Below, piece by piece: positions 19,397 through 27,401 of a stretch of 42,927 nt of DNA. Position 1 is the first letter of the stretch. Every line of letters starts with the position of its first letter. The stretch is from Helicobacter brantae (GTDB taxonomy: Bacteria > Campylobacterota > Campylobacteria > Campylobacterales > Helicobacteraceae). The stretch lies in assembly GCF_003364205.1 (NCBI RefSeq), contig NZ_NXLV01000013.1:1-42927 (forward strand), read 5' to 3'. The notes beneath the pieces were generated by a model. That model was not told where the DNA came from, did not search any database, and saw only the letters and a list, made by a program, of their open reading frames with translations. The position numbers were made by a program, and so were the translations under genes.

Positions 19397-20637
19397 TTAG
19401 AAGCGATAGGCAATCTCGGCGTTGATACCACTTGTATCAGGGCTTCCTACATATTCAAGTGAGATTCCAAAATCTCGCATTGGCATAAATTGAGCCCCTG
19501 CCAAAAAATTGATAGGGAATTTATCTACTTCTACTGAATATCCTTTTACTAACCCTCCACTTGAAGCACTCAAATCCTTGCCTTTAGTGGAGCTAAAAAG
19601 CTTGATTTTTTGCACTCCTGTATGAAGTGTAAAAACTCCCTCATAGGTATATCCGATTCTTGGTGCAATATACATAAAAGGTTTTTGCACAAATCCTTTG
19701 ACATCATTTTGCCAATCATCAAGTTGCACATAGCCTCCACCAATCATACAAGAAGCAAAAAAGCTTTTATAACCAATGGCAAGATTTGTCCCTCCCATCA
19801 CTGCAAACCCATCTAGGGTATTTTTGACTGAACCTATGGGGAAAGTGATTTCATTGAGTGTAATTGTTTTGGGATTATTGCCAAAAGCTGTCCCATCAAG
19901 ATTGATAGTGATAGGCGAATCTAGGGGGATTGTTGCACTTCCCACACGCGTTTCTTGCTCCATATGCACATAGGTTGCACTCATAAAGAGATTCATAAAA
20001 GGAAAAAGCCAAGTATCAACCTTTGCACCAATTGCTGAAGTTTTTGTGCTAACCGTGCCTTCTGAAAGCTTCCACTCTTTCTCTCCTGTGCCAAAGGCGT
20101 TATTGATTTGAGTTTTGAGATCTGCAATGAATTGATCTCTTGGCGTTTTTGAGATGACACCAAGAGTGCCAAAAAGTGGAATGGCAATATTGGTTTGTCC
20201 TAAAATAGGGAGTTTGACAGGGACATTAAAGCTTGAAGGAATTTTCTCAAATAAACCTCCGATTTTATCCCCAATTCCCACTCCCATTTCACCACTAAAT
20301 TTTTTCACTCTATAAGTTTCTGTGGTGTAGCTCCCTATGATTGAGATACCAAGAGGGTTGGGAAGTGTCCCTTCTTTGATATTTAGCAGGGTTTGAAGAA
20401 AGGGGAGATAGTGAGCTGTCTTGGGTATAGGTGTTTTGATAGGGTATCTGCTCTCTGTAACTGGCACCGTTTCTCTAGGGACTTGAAGTTCTAGCTCCTT
20501 TTCTTTCATACGCTCAATAAAGCTTTTTTGTTCTTGATTTGAGGGGTTACTCAAATCTTGCAAATTACTCTCTTGGGCTAGGAGAGAAGTTGCAATAACC
20601 CCCCCCCCCATAGAAGAGTTTTAAATGTCTGTTTCAT
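19397..20637 (-). CDS. Outer-membrane protein gene, phase OFF in this sequence (frameshift at G11)
   Basis: The proper start is the ATG at 20637: AAAGGAG stands 5 nt upstream and TATAAT 35 nt upstream. From it the frame reads MKQTFKTLLWGGG and then ends at a TAG (20580-20578). With one more G (12), or two fewer (9), it would read MKQTFKTLLWGGGGVIATSLLAQ, a good signal peptide, and continue for about 400 residues to IAYRF with the terminal phenylalanine of an outer-membrane barrel. The downstream frame also has an ATG at 20611 overlapping the tract, but it has no ribosome site and a poor signal peptide. The mature part is rich in barrel-like alternating strands with YVHMEQE and GLVKGYSVEVD segments; I do not recognise a function. 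It resembles Helicobacter outer-membrane families only in plan. Confidence 0.75.
20599..20609 (-). repeat. G11 homopolymer switch in signal peptide
   Basis: Eleven G in the coding strand follow the tenth codon of the outer-membrane protein gene. The distance from the start at 20637 to the downstream codon frame is 38 nt at this length, so the frame is out by one (OFF). A tract of 12 or 9 restores it. Confidence 0.88.
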
Positions 20638-20671
20638 TTTTACTCCTTTGGGTAGTGAAATTAAGGGGTGC

Positions 20672-20677
20672 ATTATA
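20672..20677 (-). promoter_or_regulatory. -10 box of the phase-variable outer-membrane protein gene
   Basis: TATAAT on the minus strand, 35 nt upstream of the ATG at 20637. The matching -35 region falls inside the perfect palindrome at 20681-20708. Confidence 0.6.
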
Positions 20678-20680
20678 GTG

Positions 20681-20708
20681 AAATTTTGAGAGGATTCTCT
20701 CAAAATTT
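20681..20708. terminator. Perfect 12-bp inverted repeat after mrcA
   Basis: AAATTTTGAGAG, a 4-base loop GATT, then CTCTCAAAATTT: a perfect 12-bp stem, 5 bp downstream of the mrcA stop. It may end mrcA transcription, but its outer arms also occupy the -35 region of the next promoter (-10 at 20677-20672), so it could instead be an operator. No pure U-run follows. Confidence 0.55.
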
Positions 20709-20713
20709 ATAGG

Positions 20714-22729
20714 CTAAAAAATAGGTTTTTGCTGAATATTTTCAAGTTTATCAGAATTGTTGGGGTTAGAGATATTGGTGTAGTAGTAGGTTTCTCCCTT
20801 GATATTTTGCTTATACACTCCTTTGGGGATTTCAAACTCTCTCTTCAGCCCTGGTTCAATCTTTAAGAGATTGGTAAAAAAGTAAGCAAATGGAGCAGGG
20901 GCGACAACCCCGCCGCTCTCGTGTTTGCCAATAGGAGAGTTATCATCTCTACCATACCAAACAATCACTTGAATGCTAGGAGAGTATCCACAAAACCACG
21001 CATCAATATTGTCATTACTTGTCCCTGTTTTTCCTGCTAGGGCAATGCCTTTGACTTTGGCTTGGCGTCCTGTTCCTTTGTTGATTACATCTTGGAGAAT
21101 ACTTGTGGTAAGGAATGCTTGTTCTTTGCTAGTGATTGGCTCTTCTTCTTTTTCAAATTGTGTGCTATTGCCTTCTTTATCGACAATGCGATTGATAAGA
21201 TAGGGATAAACAAGTGTGCCTTGATTGCTAAAGATAGAATACTCTCTTGCAGCATCTAATGGACTAAGACTAAGACTTCCAAGAATCACTGACATATCTT
21301 TGGGGATATTCTCAAATCCCAATCTTTCAATATCATTATACATTTTATCAAAACCTATAAGCTCTACAAGATTGATAGTGGCGAGGTTAAGGGATTTTGT
21401 AAGGGCAGTTTTGAGTGTTACAACTCCACTGAAGCTCTTTGTAAAATTCTTGGGTCGCCAATACTCCTCTTCGTCCATATTTTCTACATCTTGATTCTCA
21501 CTTTGGCGAGTGGATTGCTTATCAAAAGTTCTATTAAAACTCCTTGCCACATCAGGCACTTGACTTGCAGGAGCATAGCCATTGTCAAAGGCGATTTGAT
21601 AGATGAAAGGCTTAATAGAGCTTCCCATTTGTCTTTTGGCTTGAGTGGCACGATTAAAGGAGCTTTGAGAGTGATTCACTCCTCCTACAAGTGCCAAAAT
21701 CTTTCCACTTTTGCTCTCTGTAACTACCATTGCACCATTGAGTGTATCTTCTTGAGGCTCATTGCTTATCTCTTTTGGAGTTTTTTGTCGATCGTTGATT
21801 CTATCTAGCACTCTTTGGCGTCCATAGATAATCGCCTCTTGTGCGATTTGCTGATAGTCTAGATCGATATTGAGATAGATTTTGTAGCCATTGGTTTTGA
21901 GATCAGGAATGTAGCTAAGTTGTCTTAGCACTTCATCAACCACATAGGGGGCTTTGTTTTGGGTGAGGCTTTGAGAATACACCTTTGGCACTTCAGCAAT
22001 GCTTGAGAGGTATTCTTCTTGAGAAATCCACCCTAGATTTCTCATTCGCTCTAAAATATTGTTTGCTCTACTTAGAGAAAACTCTAAATTGCGTGTAGGA
22101 TCATAAAAGCTTGGAGCTCTAGGAAGTCCTACTAGCATTGCAATTTCTTTGAGTGATAGGGATTTGAGAGGTTTTTTGAAATATCCAAGAGAGGCAGATT
22201 TGATCCCATAATAGCCGTGTCCAAAAAAGGTTTCATTAAAATATCTCTCCAATATCTCCTCTTTGCTCAAAGCTTGTTCGACTTGGAAAGAAAGCAAGGC
22301 TTCTTTGAGCTTTCTATCAAGGGTTTTATCTCGTGTGAGGGCAATGTTTTTGACAAGCTGTTGGGTGAGGGTGCTTCCTCCTTCAAGATATTTTCTAGCA
22401 ATGAGGTTTTTTATCATCGCTCTAGAAATCGCATCAAAATTTATCCCACTATGCTCGAAAAATAGCGTATCTTCCACAGCTAGGAGTGCTTCTATCATTC
22501 TTGGAGGTATCTCATCAAAAGAGGTATAAAATCGCAACTCTTTATCAAACACATTGGCAATCAATCTTCCTTTTCTATCAAAAATTTGAGTAGCGATATT
22601 GGGCTGATAGTTTGTGATTTTCTCCAAATTTTCTGAAAGTGTGAAAAAGATTCGCACCATATACGCACAAACAACCAAAGAGATGAGAATGAGAGCAATG
22701 AGAATGGAGTTTTTAATCTTGCTAAACAT
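20714..22729 (-). CDS. mrcA: Penicillin-binding protein 1A (bifunctional transglycosylase/transpeptidase)
   Basis: The product is 671 residues. A single membrane anchor (about 7-30) is followed by a GT51 glycosyltransferase domain with VEDTLFFEHSG (catalytic Glu86) and GGSTLTQQLVKN. The transpeptidase domain has SSIK (370-373), SLN and KTGTSN near the end. It polymerises and cross-links peptidoglycan in the periplasm. Length is within the range for Helicobacter PBP1A (about 660). It is 15 bp after bioF, in the order I recall for HP0597-HP0598. Confidence 0.94.
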   Translation of the reverse strand: MFSKIKNSILIALILISLVVCAYMVRIFFTLSENLEKITNYQPNIATQIFDRKGRLIANVFDKELRFYTSFDEIPPRMIEALLAVEDTLFFEHSGINFDAISRAMIKNLIARKYLEGGSTLTQQLVKNIALTRDKTLDRKLKEALLSFQVEQALSKEEILERYFNETFFGHGYYGIKSASLGYFKKPLKSLSLKEIAMLVGLPRAPSFYDPTRNLEFSLSRANNILERMRNLGWISQEEYLSSIAEVPKVYSQSLTQNKAPYVVDEVLRQLSYIPDLKTNGYKIYLNIDLDYQQIAQEAIIYGRQRVLDRINDRQKTPKEISNEPQEDTLNGAMVVTESKSGKILALVGGVNHSQSSFNRATQAKRQMGSSIKPFIYQIAFDNGYAPASQVPDVARSFNRTFDKQSTRQSENQDVENMDEEEYWRPKNFTKSFSGVVTLKTALTKSLNLATINLVELIGFDKMYNDIERLGFENIPKDMSVILGSLSLSPLDAAREYSIFSNQGTLVYPYLINRIVDKEGNSTQFEKEEEPITSKEQAFLTTSILQDVINKGTGRQAKVKGIALAGKTGTSNDNIDAWFCGYSPSIQVIVWYGRDDNSPIGKHESGGVVAPAPFAYFFTNLLKIEPGLKREFEIPKGVYKQNIKGETYYYTNISNPNNSDKLENIQQKPIF

Positions 22730-22743
22730 TATTTGAATTATCC

Positions 22744-23832
22744 TTAGAGTATTTTTTGAAGTATTTTACATAATTTTTGAGTTTGGAATTTTGGGTTTTT
22801 GATATTTAGGCTTATGCGTAAGCGTGGAGTTTGAGCTGTGGGTTTGCGAATAGAGCCTACCAAAAAGCCCTCCTTCTCTAGCTCTTTGCTTACTTCTAGC
22901 ATTCTCTCTTGAGAGGAGAAGGGCAGGATTGCAAGTTGAGAATCTGTGTGAAGCAGGGGAGAGAGGGCTTGTTTTTGAGCTTTGAGTTTGTGGGCTAGAG
23001 TAGGGGTGTGGGTGAGGATATATATAAGATTGCAATGAGCCAAAGCAATATCAAAAAGGCTAGGAGCTGTGGTATAGATAGAGCTTTTGGCTTTGGTAAA
23101 AAGAAAGTCAATCACGCTTTTCTCTCCCAAGACAAATGCTCCATAGCTTCCATAAGCCTTGCTTAAAGTCCCCATTTTGATATGATAATCTTTGGGTGTG
23201 ATATGATAAAAATCAAAATACCCTTTGAGATTTTCTCCCAAAACCCCACTACTATGAGCCTCATCGACGATAAGCAATGCTCCAAATTCTCTAGCAATAC
23301 TCTCAAACTCTTCTCCCCCTATATCCCCATCCATTGAATATGCCCCCTCAATAGCTATCAAAGCCCTGCCTTTGATAGGGGTTTTGTTTATCTTCTCTCT
23401 TAGATCTTGGGGGTTATTGTGAGAGAAAAACACTGCCCTCTCCCCCAAAAGTTTTGCAGGAAGTCTGCCACTTGCGTGATAAAGCTCATCGACAAAAATC
23501 ACATCTCCCTTTCTCACCAAAGTTTCAAAAAGGGCGACATTTGCCAAAAATCCACTTCCAAAAAGTGTAGCCTCAGGGAAACCAAAATAGGATTTCAAAA
23601 ACTCTTCAAACTCATAGTGAATCTGATGATACCCATTGACTGCTAGTGAAGAGATTGGGGAGTGATAGGGATAGGATTTGAGCTTTTTTATGGCGTGATT
23701 GAGGAGGGGTGTGTGAGTGGAAAGCCCCAAATAATCATTTGAAGCATAATCAAGCAGGGAGGGAGAGTGCAGTTTTTTGCTTCTGACAATACCCTTTTTT
23801 TGCATAATCGCTAATTCTTTGGCATAAGGCAT
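22744..23832 (-). CDS. bioF: 8-amino-7-oxononanoate synthase
   Basis: This 362-residue PLP enzyme of the alpha-oxoamine synthase family condenses pimeloyl-ACP (or -CoA) with alanine to give KAPA, the first step of the biotin ring assembly. It shows LDYASNDYLGLSTH, VDEAHSSGVLGENLKG, and the cofactor lysine in GTLSKAYGSYG. AAAGGAG stands 7 nt before the ATG. Its substrate would be released by the BioV-like esterase at 8032-8553; the two are unlinked here. Length is slightly short of the usual 380. Confidence 0.93.
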   Translation of the reverse strand: MPYAKELAIMQKKGIVRSKKLHSPSLLDYASNDYLGLSTHTPLLNHAIKKLKSYPYHSPISSLAVNGYHQIHYEFEEFLKSYFGFPEATLFGSGFLANVALFETLVRKGDVIFVDELYHASGRLPAKLLGERAVFFSHNNPQDLREKINKTPIKGRALIAIEGAYSMDGDIGGEEFESIAREFGALLIVDEAHSSGVLGENLKGYFDFYHITPKDYHIKMGTLSKAYGSYGAFVLGEKSVIDFLFTKAKSSIYTTAPSLFDIALAHCNLIYILTHTPTLAHKLKAQKQALSPLLHTDSQLAILPFSSQERMLEVSKELEKEGFLVGSIRKPTAQTPRLRISLNIKNPKFQTQKLCKILQKIL

Positions 23833-23870
23833 TAGCTCTCCTTTAGGGTAGAAAATTTCTCAAAAATGTA

Positions 23871-23878
23871 ATTATAAT
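23871..23878. promoter_or_regulatory. Palindromic ATTATAAT shared by divergent bioF and fur
   Basis: ATTATAAT reads the same on both strands, so one 8-bp word gives a TATAAT box for fur (plus, 49 nt before its ATG) and for bioF (minus, 39 nt before its ATG). A second candidate for fur, TACAAT, is at 23890-23895. The flanking AT-rich DNA would suit Fur autoregulation, but no Fur box can be assigned confidently. Confidence 0.5.
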
Positions 23879-23927
23879 GGGATATTTGCTACAATGTTTT
23901 TAAATGTTTTATAAAGAGTAGGAAAGA

Positions 23928-24377
23928 ATGGAAAATCGTTTAGAAACTTTAGAGTCAATTTTGGGGCGTTTGAGAAAAAATCTCAAAGAAAAGGGGCTTA
24001 AGAATTCCAAACAAAGAGAGGAAGTCTTGGCTGTGTTATACAAAAGTGGCACACACCTAAGCCCTGAAGAGGTCGCTACTCAAATCAAGATGACAGACAA
24101 AAATGCAAGTCTTTCATCTGTGTATCGGATTTTGAGCTTTCTAGAGCAAGAGCAGTTTATTTGTGGGCTAAAAACCGATAGAAGTGGCAAACGCTATGAG
24201 ATTGCTTCAAAATCTCATCACGATCATATCATTTGCTTGGAGTGTGGAGAGATTATAGAGTTTGTTGATGATGAGATTGAGCGTCTGCAAGATGAAGTGG
24301 CCAAAAAATATGGAGCAAAACTCATCAGTCACGATATGAAGCTCTTTGTCAAGTGTAAGAATTGTATTAGGAAGTGA
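23928..24377 (+). CDS. fur: Ferric uptake regulator
   Basis: This 149-residue iron-dependent repressor has a winged-helix DNA-binding domain with SSVYRILSFLEQEQ (recognition region), the metal site HHDHIICLECGEIIEF, and the C-terminal CKNC pair of the structural zinc site. The N-terminus is slightly extended, as in other Helicobacter Fur proteins. AGGAAAG precedes the ATG. It is monocistronic and converges on pseI, with a terminator between them. Confidence 0.95.
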   Translation: MENRLETLESILGRLRKNLKEKGLKNSKQREEVLAVLYKSGTHLSPEEVATQIKMTDKNASLSSVYRILSFLEQEQFICGLKTDRSGKRYEIASKSHHDHIICLECGEIIEFVDDEIERLQDEVAKKYGAKLISHDMKLFVKCKNCIRK

Positions 24378-24410
24378 TAGATTATAAAATGGGGTGGGCT
24401 ATATTTTCTC

Positions 24411-24450
24411 TTTGTGGAGTTATGAAAAATATAACCAAACAATCCACAAA
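24411..24450. terminator. Bidirectional hairpin between fur and pseI
   Basis: TTTGTGGA (24411-24418) pairs with TCCACAAA (24443-24450). Inside it GTTAT (24419-24423) pairs with ATAAC (24431-24435) around a 7-base loop, with a 7-base one-sided bulge. A-rich and U-rich flanks lie on both sides, and it sits between convergent genes, ending 3 bp before the pseI stop. Confidence 0.6.
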
Positions 24451-24452
24451 AA

Positions 24453-25454
24453 CTATTCAAAGTCCCCATTTTTTAATGGTGTGGCAAAATCCAAATCTCT
24501 TGTCGCTCTCTTGCCAAGCACATTATTAAGAAATCTAGGGTGAAGCCCTTTATTGGGGCGTTTGATTGTAAGATTTTCTAGGCTAAATACCTCTCCTTTT
24601 TTAATGGCTTTGCTTGCAAAAATACTTCTTGAAAATTCTCTTTTTTTATCCTCTATGCTATTTTGATAATCCTCATCTCCCAAAGCTAGGGCAGTATTTC
24701 TCACATATTTTATCATCTCTTCAAACTCTATTTTGTCTAGGCTAAAAGCACTATCTACCCCTCCTAGAGATTTGTCGATGATAAAATGCTTCTCTATCAT
24801 ACTAGCTCCCAAACTTGTGGCAATCACAGGGGCTAAAAAGCCTTGTGTATGATCACTTAATCCCACTTTTACCCCCCATTTGCTCTCAAAAGTCTTCATC
24901 ACGCTCAAATGTGCTTCATCTAAGGGTGTGGGATAAGAAGAAGTGCATTTAAGCAAGGTAATATCTTCATTTCCCACACTTCTGCACACCCTAATCGCCT
25001 CTCCTATCTCCTCATCTGTCGCCATTCCACTTGAAAGAATGATAGGTTTGTTTGTGGAGGCAATGTGTTTGATGAGATCAAGATAGGTTAGCTCAAAACT
25101 TGCAACTTTATACATCGGACACCCCAAACTCTCCAAAAGCTCCAATCCCTCCAAACTAAAAGGGGTGCTAAAAAGCGTGATTCCTATCTCTTTGGCGTAT
25201 TCAAAGAGGGGTTTATGCCACTCAAATGGAGTGTAGGCTTTGGCATAAAGAGAGTATAGATTTTCCCCTTTCCATAGTCCTTCTTTGATAAGAAAATCCT
25301 CATTTTGAGAATCTAGAGTTAGACAAGAGGGGGTGTAGGTTTGGATTTTGATAGCATCTGCTCCAATCTCTTTGGCGACTTTGATACTCTCTAGGGCAAG
25401 GCTGAAGTCTTGATTATGATTGGCACTTAGCTCAGCAACGATAAGGGGACTCAT
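24453..25454 (-). CDS. pseI: Pseudaminic acid synthase
   Basis: This 333-residue NeuB-family enzyme condenses phosphoenolpyruvate with 6-deoxy-AltdiNAc to give pseudaminic acid. It shows VAELSANHNQDF, AIKIQTYTP, STPFSLE, LLKCTSSYPTP and the C-terminal antifreeze-like (SAF) domain with SIFASKAIKKGE and RPNKGLHPRF. PseI rather than NeuB is favoured by the pseF/pseG/pseH neighbours. ATG overlaps the pseGH stop as ATGA. In H. pylori pseI follows efp (HP0178, from memory); here it has joined the flgH-pse cluster. Confidence 0.9.
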   Translation of the reverse strand: MSPLIVAELSANHNQDFSLALESIKVAKEIGADAIKIQTYTPSCLTLDSQNEDFLIKEGLWKGENLYSLYAKAYTPFEWHKPLFEYAKEIGITLFSTPFSLEGLELLESLGCPMYKVASFELTYLDLIKHIASTNKPIILSSGMATDEEIGEAIRVCRSVGNEDITLLKCTSSYPTPLDEAHLSVMKTFESKWGVKVGLSDHTQGFLAPVIATSLGASMIEKHFIIDKSLGGVDSAFSLDKIEFEEMIKYVRNTALALGDEDYQNSIEDKKREFSRSIFASKAIKKGEVFSLENLTIKRPNKGLHPRFLNNVLGKRATRDLDFATPLKNGDFE

Positions 25455-26731
25455 AGGTTTTTCTCCATAATTAAACTTTTCTCATTTTGGGATTTTGTGC
25501 TAAATCGACTCTTTTTATAGAGATGTAAAGCCTTGCTATTGTGTCTTAAAACCTCAATCTCTATGGTGCTTACAGATAGTTTTTTGGCACTCTCATATAA
25601 TGAGTGCAATATCTTTTCTCCCACGCCTTTGTATTTCATATTTTTATAAATCCCCATTTTTGCCCTCTCTCCTTCAATCTGCAAACTTCCCACAGCGACA
25701 ATCTCTCCACAACATCGCTCATCTTCAAAAAAAGCCCAAAAAAATTGGGAGAAAGTGAGTGAGGCGATAAAATCAAAATGCTCTTTTGTGCTGATGATTT
25801 TAGGATTGAGTGAGTTTTCCCTCACTTCTTTTTGATTCCTTAGTTTTAATACCTCAAGTTTTTGGGTGTGGCTAAGGAGTGAGAAATGCAGAGCATTGCT
25901 AGGAGAGAGCAAGGGCAAGAGAAGTTTGTAGAGGAGTTTATCAAGCCTATATCCCAACGCTTTGGGGGAGGGGGTGGGGAGAGAGTATAAGAGGGAGAGG
26001 GAGTGGGTGAGTTTGCAAGTGAGATTTTTGAGGGAGAAGATTGTAAGGAGAGAGGGGAGGGAGTGAGCGTGGGTGAGTTGAGAGAGTTGATTATCAGCCA
26101 AAAGTAGAGCGATGATTTTTTTGCCACGAGAGAGGGCTTCATTGAGTCCTCCACCACCAGCAGTGATGATAATCTCTGAGCTATCAATGAGAGTGCAAAT
26201 CTCACTAGGGGCAAGAGAAGAGTAGGTGGGAAACTTTGAGCTTTTATAATAGGGGTTGATGATATGGATATCTCCTTTGAGTGTGGAAGTGAGAATATCA
26301 AGAAGCCTATCTTGGCGACTTCCTCCAAGATTGACTAAGATTCTGCCCTTTTGTGTGGGGACTTTGGGGGGAGTGAGAAAAAGAGGATTTAAGATGACAT
26401 ATCCCTCTCCACCATAGCGATTTTTATGACTTTTTGCTCCCAAAGTGGGGGAGAGGATTGTGGCGTGTTTGGGGTAGGGGATACGAAAAAAATCATCAAG
26501 ACAGATTAAGATTTGGCACTCAATACTCTCATAAAACTCTTTGGGTGTAATATAGCTATCAATGATTACAATCTCAAGAGGATAGGGTGGGAGAGAGAAG
26601 CTGGAGTGAAAGCTAGGAGTGAGGGGGATTGTAGGAAAAATAGCTTTGAGGTGCAAAAATAGATTCTCACATCTCCTCAAATGTCCTAGTCCATATCTCT
26701 CCCCACTCTCACAAAAGAGATCAACTCTCAT
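25451..26731 (-). CDS. pseG: PseG-PseH fusion: UDP-sugar hydrolase plus GNAT N-acetyltransferase
   Basis: One open frame of 426 residues holds two enzymes. Residues 1 to about 280 are PseG, which removes UDP from UDP-6-deoxy-AltdiNAc; the family motif G-x-G-H is at 14-17 (GLGH) and AGGGGLNEAL marks the nucleotide-binding half. Residues about 290-426 are a GNAT acetyltransferase, matching PseH, which N-acetylates the C4 amine of the same pathway one step earlier; it shows FWAFFEDE, VGSLQIEGERAKMGIY, YKGVGEKILHSL and VLRHNSKALHLYKKSRF. The frame is continuous with no stop between domains. The linker is Leu/Ser/Pro-rich. It overlaps pseF by 11 nt and pseI by 4 nt. Confidence 0.85.
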   Translation of the reverse strand: MRVDLFCESGERYGLGHLRRCENLFLHLKAIFPTIPLTPSFHSSFSLPPYPLEIVIIDSYITPKEFYESIECQILICLDDFFRIPYPKHATILSPTLGAKSHKNRYGGEGYVILNPLFLTPPKVPTQKGRILVNLGGSRQDRLLDILTSTLKGDIHIINPYYKSSKFPTYSSLAPSEICTLIDSSEIIITAGGGGLNEALSRGKKIIALLLADNQLSQLTHAHSLPSLLTIFSLKNLTCKLTHSLSLLYSLPTPSPKALGYRLDKLLYKLLLPLLSPSNALHFSLLSHTQKLEVLKLRNQKEVRENSLNPKIISTKEHFDFIASLTFSQFFWAFFEDERCCGEIVAVGSLQIEGERAKMGIYKNMKYKGVGEKILHSLYESAKKLSVSTIEIEVLRHNSKALHLYKKSRFSTKSQNEKSLIMEKNL

Positions 26732-27401
26732 AAAGCACCTTGTATTTTAGCTCTGCTAGTGCGAAATCCTCTAGCGTGTCAATATCTTGCACACAAAGTG
26801 AGGGGAGGATATAGGGAGTGCTTTGTGGAGAGAAGATAGGGAGCTTATCGCTAAAGGTTTGAGCTAGGGCGATATAGAATTGCCCTGCATCGTGATAGAG
26901 TGTGGGTAAGTCTTGAGAGCGAGTATTGAGATGTTCTGGATAGAGCATACAGAGTTTATCTCCCTCAAGCTTAAAGCCTCTAAAGGGAGTGAAATCAAAT
27001 CGTGTGGCAGAGAAAACATAGCTAGAGCTTTGAAGTGTGAGGGCATTTTGGAGGGTTTGAGGAGAGAGGAGTGGGGCAGTGGGATAGAGCGTGATGATAG
27101 TAGAGTGAGGGGGGAGAGAGCATTTCTCTATGCAATCTGCTATCACCTCAAGTGTAGGGGTAAAATCATCACTTAATCGCTCATCTCTTTTAAATGGCAC
27201 ATTAGCTCCATACTCCTTTGCAATCTTGGCAATCTCCTCACAATCTGTGCTGACAATCACCTCAGCCCCCACACTTTTGGCACAGAGGATTGAGTAGGCA
27301 ATAAGAGGTTTGCCTAAAAAAGGTTTGATATTTTTTTGGGGGATTCTTTTGCTCCCCCCACGAGCGGGGATAATGCAAAACAAATTAGAATGGGTAGTCA
27401 T
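26721..27401 (-). CDS. pseF: Pseudaminic acid cytidylyltransferase
   Basis: The protein has 226 residues from the ATG at 27401. It activates pseudaminic acid as CMP-Pse for flagellin glycosylation. IPARGGSKRIP (11-21) is the CTP-binding signature, followed by PFLGKPLIAYSI, VSTDCEEIAKIAKEYGA, LYPTAPLL and DAGQFY. The frame is open back to 27524, but the motif must be close to the N-terminus, so the ATG at 27401, which overlaps the end of flgH by 17 nt, is the better start. That coupling ties sugar activation to the flagellar L-ring gene. Confidence 0.92.
   Translation of the reverse strand: MTTHSNLFCIIPARGGSKRIPQKNIKPFLGKPLIAYSILCAKSVGAEVIVSTDCEEIAKIAKEYGANVPFKRDERLSDDFTPTLEVIADCIEKCSLPPHSTIITLYPTAPLLSPQTLQNALTLQSSSYVFSATRFDFTPFRGFKLEGDKLCMLYPEHLNTRSQDLPTLYHDAGQFYIALAQTFSDKLPIFSPQSTPYILPSLCVQDIDTLEDFALAELKYKVLYES

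Noticed and set aside
19397-20611. Outer-membrane protein frame starting at ATG 20611
   Set aside because: That ATG overlaps the G tract, has no ribosome site and no charged n-region. The ATG at 20637 has both a strong site and a promoter, so the gene is better read as frameshifted.
25950-26060. Strongly purine-rich stretch inside pseG that looked like a simple repeat
   Set aside because: It is irregular, has no G run long enough for slippage, and codes for a Ser/Leu/Pro-rich linker in frame.
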